A DNA stretch of 24,718 nucleotides from Tritrichomonas foetus (Eukaryota; Parabasalia; Tritrichomonadida; Tritrichomonadidae), in contig MLAK01001249.1 in the NCBI GenBank assembly GCA_001839685.1, positions 1 to 24,718 of the forward strand, written 5' to 3'. Positions 1 through 8,306 of this stretch are shown here, piece by piece (within the stretch, counting starts at the first letter, position 1; every line of letters starts with the position of its first letter). The notes beneath the pieces are model-generated. The model saw only the letters and a list, made by a program, of their open reading frames with translations, made no database searches and was not told the origin of the DNA. The translations under genes and the position numbers were made by a program.

Positions 1-215
1 ATGTTTTCATTTATGATTTCGTTGGTTTTCTCATTCATGAAATTTGAGTTGGGATAATTTGAAGCGAAGCTGCAAATTATCACAACTTATATGTCTACTG
101 TTAGATTCTATGAATAAAAAAACGAGTCACAGTTATGGTCAATTAACTGCTTTTTCACGTCAATTAGAATTCGAAATATTGGATTTCGATTTCACACTTA
201 TTTATTCATTTTTCA
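1..215. other. Left-edge intergenic DNA
   Basis: This AT-rich stretch lies upstream of the acid phosphatase gene. A 19-codon open frame runs from position 1 to a stop at 55-57 and could be the tail of a gene outside the window, but nothing in it is recognisable. A second open frame (44-253) begins with TTG and has no recognisable sequence. The only useful signal is the initiator-like TCATTTTTC just before the next gene. Confidence 0.4.
206..214 (+). promoter_or_regulatory. Initiator-like element of acid phosphatase gene
   Basis: TCATTTTTC matches the trichomonad initiator pattern (TCA+1, pyrimidine, T-rich) known from Trichomonas vaginalis. With +1 at the A (208), the 5' leader before the ATG at 216 would be 8 nt, the short length typical of these organisms. 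A weaker alternative, TCAACTAAA at 267-275, precedes an in-frame ATG at 276. Confidence 0.5.
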
Positions 216-1400
216 ATGATATTTCTGCATCTTTTTTCTTTACTGATTCGTGAAAAATGCATTGCATCAACTAAAATGCCTCCACAACCACCATCAAGTT
301 TTTCACGAATTTTAACATTTGTTCTCACACGTCATGGTTCACGTACACCAATTTATATTTTTAATAAAGTAAATAATAACAAAAAATGGCGTTGTGATTT
401 TGATTCAATCACAAATAATGGATTTAAACGTGTGATTGATGATCGACTTGTTGACTATCCATTAAATTGTGCTGCTGGTGATTTAACAAATGAAGGAATA
501 TCACAGCATTTCTCTCTTGGTCAAAAAGTTCGAGAATATCTCGGAAATAATGTTGATATTAATGGATTTTCAGAAGAAGAGTTTTTGGTTCGAACAACAT
601 CGATAAATCGAGCTTATCGTTCAGCTGTTTCTTTTATTCAAGGTTTGACCCCTCCTGTTTTTCCAAACGAAAAATATAAAGCAATAACTGGCTCAGAGAG
701 CTTTGATATCCTTCGTCCAAACGTTCGTCATTGTTCTGAACTGAAAAAGCTAAGGGATGAATATACAAAAAGCGAATATTTCATAAATGAACTGTCGGAA
801 AGTTATGAAAAAATGAAAAATGCTTATGAAATACTTGGAATTAATCTTTCAAGTTCAGATTTTAATCGAATTAATCTGAAAGAAACCGAAAAAATTGAGT
901 TTTTAAGCAGCAAAAGAAGTTCTGTGTGTGATTTTATTGTTACAAATGATTGTTTTGAAAATGATATTTTTGATGGGGAAACAGTTGATTATTGTGAAAA
1001 TTTGTTTGGTACTATTTCTAATCATTTTTATCATTATGATAATGAAAAAGCTAGATTTATTTCCTTCTCGCAAGGTTTTCGAGAAATGTTTAGAATCATT
1101 GATCAACGAATTGCTACTAAAAGCAATCTAAAATTTGCACTTTTTTCTGCACATGATTCCAGTGTGACTGCAATGCTCCATGCACTTGGTCAAAATGTGA
1201 CAGCAAACCCACCATATGCATCGCATGTTATTACAGATGTCTTGAAAAAAGGTTCAGAATATTTTGTTCGCTTTTCTTATAATGGAAATATTATTAAGAT
1301 TCCTTATTTAGATAGCTATGAAGAGAATATTTATTCATTTGATTCCTTTAGAGCGACTATTAATTCATTAATTGATCATTGTCATGATTTTGATCAATAA
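216..1400 (+). CDS. Histidine acid phosphatase family protein
   Basis: This is a 394-residue member of the histidine (branch 2) acid phosphatase family, which hydrolyses phosphomonoesters through a phosphohistidine intermediate. The signature RHGSRTP lies at residues 39-45, with His40 the predicted nucleophile. A second phosphate-binding Arg probably lies in RTTSINR (126-132). The proton-donor motif appears as SAHDSS at 311-316 (His313, Asp314). Length is normal for the family. The N-terminus (MIFLHLFSLLI) is only briefly hydrophobic, so a signal peptide is uncertain. The start at 216 is favoured by an initiator 8 nt upstream, but Met21 (276) is a reasonable alternative and would give a cytosolic protein. 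The TAA stop is followed by AAA, matching the UAAA polyadenylation signal described in trichomonads. It is convergent with the downstream kinase. The substrate cannot be read from the sequence. Confidence 0.9.
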   Translation: MIFLHLFSLLIREKCIASTKMPPQPPSSFSRILTFVLTRHGSRTPIYIFNKVNNNKKWRCDFDSITNNGFKRVIDDRLVDYPLNCAAGDLTNEGISQHFSLGQKVREYLGNNVDINGFSEEEFLVRTTSINRAYRSAVSFIQGLTPPVFPNEKYKAITGSESFDILRPNVRHCSELKKLRDEYTKSEYFINELSESYEKMKNAYEILGINLSSSDFNRINLKETEKIEFLSSKRSSVCDFIVTNDCFENDIFDGETVDYCENLFGTISNHFYHYDNEKARFISFSQGFREMFRIIDQRIATKSNLKFALFSAHDSSVTAMLHALGQNVTANPPYASHVITDVLKKGSEYFVRFSYNGNIIKIPYLDSYEENIYSFDSFRATINSLIDHCHDFDQ

Positions 1401-1403
1401 AAA
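1398..1403 (+). other. Stop codon overlapping a UAAA-type polyadenylation signal
   Basis: The stop codon of the phosphatase gene reads TAAAAA. In T. vaginalis a UAAA tetranucleotide that includes the stop codon acts as the polyadenylation signal. Its use here is inferred from sequence only. Confidence 0.35.
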
Positions 1404-1787
1404 TTATGTATAAGCTGTTTATAGACAAACTTAACAGTTAAATTGTAATAAAATTGTGTAAGCATTTATATTTGATTATATTTCATTTCTATTATATTAT
1501 CTAATGTTAAGTCAAAATTGATTTAATCAACCTTTCAAATAGTGAATGTCAGGGTGTTGAAATGAATAGGTAAATAATATTAAAGAAACAAGAAAGATAC
1601 GTTGTATATTGGAAATAATCATATAAATTTTCGTTCATGAGAAAAAGAAGCAAAAAATAATCAATAAGTAAATAACGAAATCTATTTTATTAAAAAAATA
1701 AAATAATAATAATAAAGACAGGTATGCATAAAAAATACTTATTCATAAGAAGAACTGGTGACATTTCCTAGTAGTTTTGGTCAAATG
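1401..1787. other. Intergenic region between convergent genes
   Basis: These 387 bases separate two converging 3' ends. They are AT-rich, with short A and TAA runs, and hold no credible open frame, RNA gene or strong inverted repeat that I can see. Confidence 0.5.
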
Positions 1788-3455
1788 TTACGCACTATGC
1801 TTTAAAAGATACATATTTTTCGAATCAATGTTTTCTGCTTGATTCAATATGTTTTCATCAAGGCTTCGAATAGAATCATGAGATTCGGATGCTAAATTGT
1901 TTATTTGATCCATCGAGAAAGAAGAGCCTAAATCGCATGTATTAGATTTGGATATAAAAAATCGTTTTTTGACTAATTTACGTGAATCTTTACGATTTTG
2001 AGGATGATCTAAATTACTTGATTCAAAACTGGGATCATAATTCATTATATCTTCATTCATGACTGCATCAACATCAAAAGTAATTAAAATTTGTTGAGTT
2101 TTTTGGTATTTCAAAATTCTATAATAAATGGTATCATAAGTATCAATATTGGAATTTAAGCTTGAAATCAGGGTCTCAGAACTTAGGCCATTTTTACAAC
2201 ATGTTTCTAGAACAGAGGCATCAATTGGAATATGTAAATCATAATGGATTAAATTCATTGATTTCAGTTTCTCTTCAATTAGAAAAGGGGAGCAACCACA
2301 TTTGATGAACCAAGGATGCCTTGCTATTTCTGATGCGGAAATACGAGTTTCCGGATTTCTATCCAGCATTCGTTTCAATAAATCAACGGCTTCTTGAGAA
2401 ATATGCATTGGATATTCAGGTTCTGTATTCATAATATTTTCTAATAAGATATATTTCTGGTGATGATTTTCGGGATAGCGATATCCAGAAACATGATGAT
2501 AATCATCATAGCTGGATAAAGTACCAAAGTTTCTGAAATAATTACGGTCATCTTTGAATTTTCGATATTGTAGACAGTTGTGACAACTGCATCTTTGTTG
2601 ATCTTCACAACTATCAGTTTCTTCTCCACACTTGTGTAAACTTTCAAAATTACGAAAAGTATTGATCAAATAACCTCTTTCACGATAACCTGTAGGATTG
2701 TTCACATTAGGTAAACCACTGTTATTGCTGGAAGAGAAATTAATCAAACTAGTATTTGGTGATTCATCGCATAAGAAATCAGAGCAATTATTTGAGTAAT
2801 TATTGGAATTGTGTAAATTTTGTTTTGAACATTTTTTGGCTTCAGAACCAATCGAAAATGGAAATTCTCCTGTAAATAACGAAAATAAGATCACGCCAGC
2901 ACTCCAAATATCAACTTTATTGGTGTATGGATCACCTCGAAGTATTTCTGGAGCACTATAAGGCAACGACCCACATTGCACGTCCATCATTTCACTTTTG
3001 TCCAAATGTCGAGAAAGTCCGAAATCAATCACTTGAATTAAACTATTCTCACTAACAACGATGTTTTCAAGCTTCAAATCACGATGAACAACTTTACAAT
3101 CATTATGCAAAAAAAGCAAAGCGCAAATCAGTTGAGAAAACAGTTTTTGAGCTTCGTATTCAACAATTGGTCCATCCTTTTTTAATTTGTCATAAAGAGT
3201 CGATGACGAATCAATAAAATTCATAAAAATTAGTGTCTCCATTTCGTTTTGAATTGATCCAAAAAAGTGGATGATAAATGGGTGTTCAATTGAGCGATGA
3301 ATTTCGATTTCTCTTTTTACGTATTCGTTTTGATGGGCTTTCCGATATTTCTTAATTGCGACAGTTTGGCCTGATGGGCGATGAATTGCTTTCATAATAA
3401 GAGATGACGATCCTAAATCGTGAAGTCTTGGCTCGGAGAAAATGTCGTTATTCAT
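1788..3455 (-). CDS. CAMK/SNF1-type serine/threonine protein kinase with a long catalytic-domain insert
   Basis: This is a 555-residue predicted serine/threonine kinase. The N-terminal part is the catalytic domain: VAIK (Lys35), HRDLKLEN (catalytic Asp126), DFG (Asp144), APE (168-170) and a closing HPWF (380-383). The HRDLKLEN form and the overall pattern resemble CAMK/AMPK-related kinases. Two oddities stand out. The ATP loop reads LGSSSLIMKA, lacking the usual GxGxxG. About 130 residues (roughly 205-335), rich in Asn, Ser, Tyr and Cys, interrupt the C-lobe between the FTGEFPF and NIMNTEPEYP segments. After residue 383 there are about 170 residues that I do not recognise. The open frame extends 6 codons further upstream but only to a TTG. 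The first ATG is at 3455 on the minus strand, with an initiator-like TCATTTTG just before it. The pathway is unknown. Confidence 0.92.
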   Translation of the reverse strand: MNNDIFSEPRLHDLGSSSLIMKAIHRPSGQTVAIKKYRKAHQNEYVKREIEIHRSIEHPFIIHFFGSIQNEMETLIFMNFIDSSSTLYDKLKKDGPIVEYEAQKLFSQLICALLFLHNDCKVVHRDLKLENIVVSENSLIQVIDFGLSRHLDKSEMMDVQCGSLPYSAPEILRGDPYTNKVDIWSAGVILFSLFTGEFPFSIGSEAKKCSKQNLHNSNNYSNNCSDFLCDESPNTSLINFSSSNNSGLPNVNNPTGYRERGYLINTFRNFESLHKCGEETDSCEDQQRCSCHNCLQYRKFKDDRNYFRNFGTLSSYDDYHHVSGYRYPENHHQKYILLENIMNTEPEYPMHISQEAVDLLKRMLDRNPETRISASEIARHPWFIKCGCSPFLIEEKLKSMNLIHYDLHIPIDASVLETCCKNGLSSETLISSLNSNIDTYDTIYYRILKYQKTQQILITFDVDAVMNEDIMNYDPSFESSNLDHPQNRKDSRKLVKKRFFISKSNTCDLGSSFSMDQINNLASESHDSIRSLDENILNQAENIDSKNMYLLKHSA

Positions 3456-3470
3456 TTTTTCAGAATTGGG

Positions 3471-3478
3471 CAAAATGA
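3471..3478 (-). promoter_or_regulatory. Initiator-like element of the kinase gene
   Basis: On the minus strand the bases read TCATTTTG, matching the trichomonad initiator. With +1 at 3476 the leader before the ATG at 3455 would be 21 nt. This supports starting the kinase at 3455 rather than at an upstream TTG inside this element. Confidence 0.5.
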
Positions 3479-3630
3479 TATTATTAACAGTTTTTTAAAG
3501 AAAAAATTGATTTTTTGAATGGAAATTCATTTCAGACAAAATTACCAATTTTACATTTTTTTGAAAGAAAAAAATAAATTATTGAATTGTGGGTTCGTCA
3601 TGTTTTGAATGGATTCTTTTTTATGATATA

Positions 3631-3660
3631 ATTGAATATAATTGAATATATTTGAATATT
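3631..3660. repeat. Short 10-base tandem repeat
   Basis: Two exact copies of ATTGAATATA are followed by a variant (TTTGAATATT). The repeat lies about 150-190 bases upstream of the kinase start. Given the base composition it may be simple slippage. Confidence 0.5.
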
Positions 3661-4476
3661 AATAAATTCTTGGTATATCTTAGAAAAATAGAACTAAATA
3701 AAGATATTTTCTGGAAATATAATAATTATTTATTAATTTATTGGTTATAAATTAATTTATCATAAGTTGATGGCAAATAATTTCGACACAAAATGATTTT
3801 TTGAAATTTCCAGATCAATCAAGATTTCAATATATTTACAATTCAGATAAACTCAGATTTATTATTTGAAATCACTTATTGATTTGAATAGAATATTTCA
3901 ATTAATAAAAAGGGAAAATTATATTGAATCAAATTTTGAGGAATTTTTTAAAGAAAAATTTCCATCATATCTTTATATATTTTTATGAGCTCATTATGTC
4001 ATTATAAGTTTTCAATTTCAACAAATTTGATGTAGTAATTGTTATAACCTGTGATTTTTTCAGAGTTTCCCGAATAATGATCGAATAATCTATTTTCTTT
4101 GAAAATATACATTTTTCTTACGAAAGGTTTTTGAGTTTGTGAACTTTTTCTAATAAAGTTTTTATGTTTGTGAACTTTATATTTTCAAAGATGCCTCAAT
4201 TTACCCATCATTACAGAAAAACTCTGTAATCAATTGAATACATAATATTATTCAATTTAAACGGTCAGGAAATAAATTCAATAAAAAAATAACTAAGAAA
4301 ATATCTCAATTATCTTATCGAATCTGATAGATAACACGCTGTTAATCTATTATATTTATAGATAAATGTTCTTTTATCCATATTTTTAAAAAAGTGACGA
4401 ATTAACTTCTGTGTTAGATGTGATGATATGAATGTGTCGGTTTTTTGGTCGTCTTTATTCAAAATTGTAGCTTGGT

Positions 4477-4508
4477 AACTTTTTCACTGATTCTTTTATG
4501 AAAAAGTT
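4477..4508. promoter_or_regulatory. Inverted pair of GAAAAAGT motifs upstream of ankyrin gene
   Basis: AACTTTTTCA (4477-4486) and TGAAAAAGTT (4499-4508) are perfect reverse complements separated by 12 bases. The downstream copy ends about 30 bases before the putative transcription start at 4540. The same motif occurs upstream of other genes in the window. A protein-binding role is inferred. Confidence 0.4.
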
Positions 4509-4537
4509 GAGTTTCAGAATTTTACACAATTTTCATG

Positions 4538-4550
4538 TCACTTTCTCATA
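4538..4550 (+). promoter_or_regulatory. Initiator of ankyrin gene, lying inside the longest open frame
   Basis: TCACTTTCTCATA fits the full trichomonad initiator closely (TCA+1, C, TTTCTCAT). It lies just downstream of an ATG at 4535. If +1 is the A at 4540, that ATG is not in the mRNA and translation would start at the ATG at 4571, after a 31-nt leader. Confidence 0.6.
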
Positions 4551-4570
4551 ACCGCTTTTGGAAAAGTTTG

Positions 4571-7465
4571 ATGAACACATCAAAGATAGATCAAGAAAAG
4601 AGAATTATATTTTCTTTTGGAAATAAATATCATTCTGTTACTAATGATTTTGTAGTTGCTACAAATAACAATCGATATTCTTGTTCCAAGAAAATTCTTC
4701 AAAAATACAATTCCAAAATCTATAAAGCAATTAAAGAAAATAAAAATATAACTGAATATAAAATAAATATTAATGATGAAAATCAAGAGTTTTCAGAAAT
4801 AGCTAATTTATTTCGAGGAGAAATTTTGAAGTTTTCACCAGACAATATAGATTATCTGATTGATGTTGCAGATATTTTAGAATTAAAAGATTTGCATTAT
4901 CACGCTAGTAATTTTAAAGATTTACTTCCCCAATTTTATGAATTAATGGAAAATGATTCTTATCAACAATTAATTAAAGTTCAAACAGAGCTTTTAGAAG
5001 ACATTGAAAGTTTACCAAAATGTGACGAGAAAATTCTTGCCAGTCAATTAACAGATGCCATGATTGCTCAGCATGAAAAATGTGATAAATTTATTGAATT
5101 AATTCATAATCATAATAGTAACCTATTGAATGAATATTTAAAAACAGAATTTCTCAATCGATTAAAAAATGTTGAACAAGAAGTATTTTTCACTGAGTTA
5201 GTATTTATAATAGAAAAACTTGTTTCTGTGAATATTATTGAGCGTAATGACTTGATTAAAGTATTAAAATATTTAATGAGGACATATATAATAAATTATA
5301 CCGAGGAAGAATTTCGATATATCATCATCCTTTTGCGCTTTGTTCATTTGTTTGAAAAAACTGATGAGTGTGATGAAGAAGGGGAAAATATCAATGATAA
5401 CAATGATAATGATGATGAATATTTTGACGAAGAAGAAGAAGAAGAAGAAAATTATGTAGATATAACCGAAAACTATAAGAACTTAGACGAGATGTATAGT
5501 GACAAGGTATTTACCAATGAGAGGTTAACTGTTAAAACTGTTAAAAAAATATATAATAGATATTGTGAATGTAACGGAAGAAGTTTTTTGTGGAATCATT
5601 ATGAAGAAGCCCAAGGAAGTAATTCTTCACGAGATGTTGATAATATATATGCTAATGTAATTCGTAGTGATGATATAAACACCTTTCAAGAAATTCTTGC
5701 CAGAGATAGCCATCCAAATTCAATTAATCAGTTGATTAATTGTTCTCTATTTGAAAAGAGATGTCTTTGTATTGACCAAAAAATATCATTAATTAATTAT
5801 GCAGCTTTATATTCCTCGATTAAATGTTTTAAGTACTTATATGTTCACAAAGCAAATCTCACGAATGATATTGCACCTTTTGCAATATATGGAGGAAATT
5901 TAGAAATAATTCATATTTGTCAACAAAATGGAATTGACTTTAATAATCAACTATTATGCTGCATTATCCTTCATAGGAATGAACTCTTTGATTGGATTAA
6001 ATTAAATTATTCGGTAGATTTCTCTTATCGTGAAGATTTGGCATCACATGCAATTCATTATGGAAATTATTCCTTATTTAAGGCATTTATTGAAGAAGGA
6101 GTTGATATAAACGGTAAAGATAATGATGGTATGATTTTGAAGGCAGCTGTTCAAAAAGGAAATATGGATTTAATTAAATTCCTTTTCACTATTAAAGGAA
6201 TAAAAATGAATTTCAAGGGATCAAGTATACTACATATTATCGGTAAATTTGGTAATATTGAAACATTTAATCTGCTTCTGGATGATCCAGAAATAGATAT
6301 CAAAAAACTTGGACTGAATCGTGGAAATAACAATGGAGATACCCCATTACATATAGCATGTGAACAAGGGAATCGAAAAATGGTTGAAAAACTTCTTTCA
6401 TATAGTATTGTTGATATAAATGCATTAAATAAAAGAAATGAAACACCTTTTTTAAAAGCAATTGAAGGAGGTAATCTTGAAATAATTAGATTATTTTTGA
6501 AGAACAAAAATGTAAACGTTTCCCAAATCACTAACTTCTCAGAAAATGCACTTCATTATGCCATTCGAACATTAAATAAAGAAATAGTAGAATTAATTTT
6601 GTCGAAAAAGCAAATTAATTTTACATTAGAAAACAAGAATTGGTTCTCACCATTACATTTAGCCATTTCTCGAGAATTCTGTGTTGAAAAACTCTTAAAT
6701 GAAAGAACAATCAAATCTGGAAATTATGCTATTAACCCATTATTTGTAGCTATTTATTATCCAAATCAAAACACATTTATTCAACTATTAAAATGTAATA
6801 CTTTTGATGTCAATGATACGAATAAGTTAAATCTCACAATTCTTCAAACAGCGATTCTGAAAAAGATGCCAATTTATTATATAAATCTTCTGATTAATCA
6901 AAACAGATTAGATGTCAATAAGTTTCATCCTTCAACAACTCCACCAATCATCCTTTCTTTAAAAATGCGTCAATATGACACTGCATTGACTTTGCTTCAG
7001 AAACCAACACTAAATCCCAATGTTAACATTTTTGGATACACACCACTCTCATTTAAGCACTCAATGCCCAATCGTTTGTTGAAAACACTTGTAAAACATC
7101 CAAAGTGTGACATCTTCTTAGGATATGTCCATTATGGTTATGTGGTTACACCATTTTCTGCTTACTTGTGGAATATGACACATTTTAAGATATTTGTAAA
7201 ATATACACATTGTGATTTAAATGGAAGGAATGGAGGACCAGTCATACTTTTGCAACTCTTAGACTTCAAAGATACAAAAATATATAACCGATATCAAAAA
7301 TTCTGTTGCATGGTTGATAATGAACATGTAAACGTGAATATTACCAATAAAGACGGTCTGACTCCACTCCATCTTGCAGTATTAAGCCAAAAAACGAAAT
7401 ATGTTGTTAAATTACTTGAAAGAGACGATATTAAACCAGATGCTATTACACACGATATTTTTTAA
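4571..7465 (+). CDS. BTB-like/DUF3447 ankyrin-repeat protein (3' end frameshifted)
   Basis: This gene belongs to the large trichomonad family of ankyrin proteins with a BTB-like N-terminus and a DUF3447 segment. Such proteins are taken to be protein-interaction scaffolds. From Met at 4571 the frame encodes 964 residues. Residues about 10-115 resemble a BTB/POZ fold (SCSKKILQKYNS, FRGEILKFSPDNIDYLID). An acidic stretch with seven consecutive Glu is at about 265-300. A DUF3447-type block follows (SLINYAALYSSIKCFKYL, AIYGGNLEIIH, about 406-450). Ankyrin repeats continue to the end (NNGDTPLHIACEQGNRKMVE, GLTPLHLAVLSQ). An in-frame ATG at 4535 gives 12 more residues, but it precedes the initiator. 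The frame stops at 7463-7465, after a run of six T, in the middle of the ankyrin array. The repeats continue in another frame downstream, so the gene is probably broken or misassembled there. Confidence 0.9.
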   Translation: MNTSKIDQEKRIIFSFGNKYHSVTNDFVVATNNNRYSCSKKILQKYNSKIYKAIKENKNITEYKININDENQEFSEIANLFRGEILKFSPDNIDYLIDVADILELKDLHYHASNFKDLLPQFYELMENDSYQQLIKVQTELLEDIESLPKCDEKILASQLTDAMIAQHEKCDKFIELIHNHNSNLLNEYLKTEFLNRLKNVEQEVFFTELVFIIEKLVSVNIIERNDLIKVLKYLMRTYIINYTEEEFRYIIILLRFVHLFEKTDECDEEGENINDNNDNDDEYFDEEEEEEENYVDITENYKNLDEMYSDKVFTNERLTVKTVKKIYNRYCECNGRSFLWNHYEEAQGSNSSRDVDNIYANVIRSDDINTFQEILARDSHPNSINQLINCSLFEKRCLCIDQKISLINYAALYSSIKCFKYLYVHKANLTNDIAPFAIYGGNLEIIHICQQNGIDFNNQLLCCIILHRNELFDWIKLNYSVDFSYREDLASHAIHYGNYSLFKAFIEEGVDINGKDNDGMILKAAVQKGNMDLIKFLFTIKGIKMNFKGSSILHIIGKFGNIETFNLLLDDPEIDIKKLGLNRGNNNGDTPLHIACEQGNRKMVEKLLSYSIVDINALNKRNETPFLKAIEGGNLEIIRLFLKNKNVNVSQITNFSENALHYAIRTLNKEIVELILSKKQINFTLENKNWFSPLHLAISREFCVEKLLNERTIKSGNYAINPLFVAIYYPNQNTFIQLLKCNTFDVNDTNKLNLTILQTAILKKMPIYYINLLINQNRLDVNKFHPSTTPPIILSLKMRQYDTALTLLQKPTLNPNVNIFGYTPLSFKHSMPNRLLKTLVKHPKCDIFLGYVHYGYVVTPFSAYLWNMTHFKIFVKYTHCDLNGRNGGPVILLQLLDFKDTKIYNRYQKFCCMVDNEHVNVNITNKDGLTPLHLAVLSQKTKYVVKLLERDDIKPDAITHDIF

Positions 7466-7706
7466 CATTATTTATAGAGTTTGTTTTAAAATTAATAATA
7501 CACCTCTTCATTTAGCAGCCAAAGGAAATAAATCAAAAATCGTTAAAGCTTTATTGAATACCGGGAAAGTTAACAAAAAAGCAAAAAATGTTTATTCATT
7601 TCTTTTGCAGTTCTTATATCTATTTATGAAGGAATTTCCCTCATATTTTAATAATACACCAGTATTTTATGCCACAAGTGGGAATATTAAGAGATTATTA
7701 TCTTAA
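7466..7706 (+). pseudogene. Out-of-frame continuation of the ankyrin array
   Basis: In the +1 frame relative to the preceding gene, this stretch encodes clear ankyrin sequence: NNTPLHLAAKGNKSKIVKAL, then NNTPVFYATSGNIKRLL and a TAA stop at 7704-7706. Removing one T from the six-T run at 7458-7463 would put both parts in one frame. Beyond the frameshift, two stretches do not fit the ankyrin pattern: 7451-7493 (43 bases) and 7590-7649 (60 bases), each placed immediately before an NNTP motif. The tail is therefore either a decayed 3' end or a diverged one with a sequencing error. It is too short and repeat-poor to be an independent gene. Confidence 0.6.
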
Positions 7707-8306
7707 TTTTCTCTTTTCTATTTCAATATCACAATTGTTGAGTCAGGATAAATTATCCGCTAAAAAGAAATTAAAAAGAAACTAAATTATTTTATGAAAT
7801 GAATAATTGGAAGAAACAACAGCTTGGATTATCATCATAATTTTTTTCCATTCTCTGTTGTTTATAGATATATCTGTTACAACCAATCATTATGAAGCAT
7901 CAACAGAAAATCTTTATTTACAATATGTTTACATTTCGTAATTAGCTGCTGGAATTCAAATGATTTAGTTACTTCAGAATGATCACTTCACAATGAAATC
8001 ATAATGATAGTGTTTATTAAAATAAAAAAAATTAAAAATCTTCTTTTTTGGACATCTTTTGGTTATCAATATAGTATCTGAATGAATGTATGAGCAAATG
8101 CGTTGAATTTAGAATTAAGCAAGATAAGGAAAGACAAAGACAAGATATATAAAATGGTAGAAGAATACACTCCTACTTTCAGTTATTCTATGATGATTCA
8201 TATCAAATGTAAAATAGTCACTTCACTTTTTTGTATTAGGTAACCATATAATAATTGAAAAAGTGGGGAATATCACGGCACTTTTCTAAATCACTTTTTT
8301 TTTAGA
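7707..8306. other. Intergenic region upstream of DPP III
   Basis: About 600 AT-rich bases contain no credible coding frame. A 13-base hairpin GGATAAATTATCC lies at 7746-7758, about 40 bases after the last ankyrin stop. A GAAAAAGT motif lies at 8257-8264 and the DPP III initiator at 8291-8303. No RNA gene was seen. Confidence 0.5.
8291..8303 (+). promoter_or_regulatory. Initiator of DPP III gene
   Basis: TCACTTTTTTTTT directly precedes the ATG at 8307. With +1 at 8293 the leader is 14 nt, the usual trichomonad arrangement. A GAAAAAGT motif (8257-8264) lies about 29 bases upstream of +1. Confidence 0.6.

Larger units (their letters stand above)
3474..4534. other. Divergent promoter region between kinase and ankyrin genes
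   Basis: This very AT-rich region of about 1.06 kb lies between two genes transcribed away from each other. I see no coding sequence or RNA gene. It holds a threefold 10-base repeat (3631-3660), a 13-base direct repeat GTTTGTGAACTTT at 4135-4147 and 4166-4178, and copies of the GAAAAAGT motif on both strands near the ankyrin gene. Confidence 0.5.

Noticed and set aside
44..253. Open frame of 69 codons upstream of the acid phosphatase
   Set aside because: It begins with TTG, shows no recognisable sequence and overlaps the better supported phosphatase start.
3456..3473. Six extra N-terminal codons of the kinase
   Set aside because: The extension starts at TTG and overlaps the initiator-like TCATTTTG; the first ATG is at 3455.
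7590..7610. GT...CAG segment resembling a 21-base intron in the ankyrin tail
   Set aside because: It lacks the trichomonad branch/3' motif (ACTAACACACAG), and its removal would leave 13 extra residues in the repeat.
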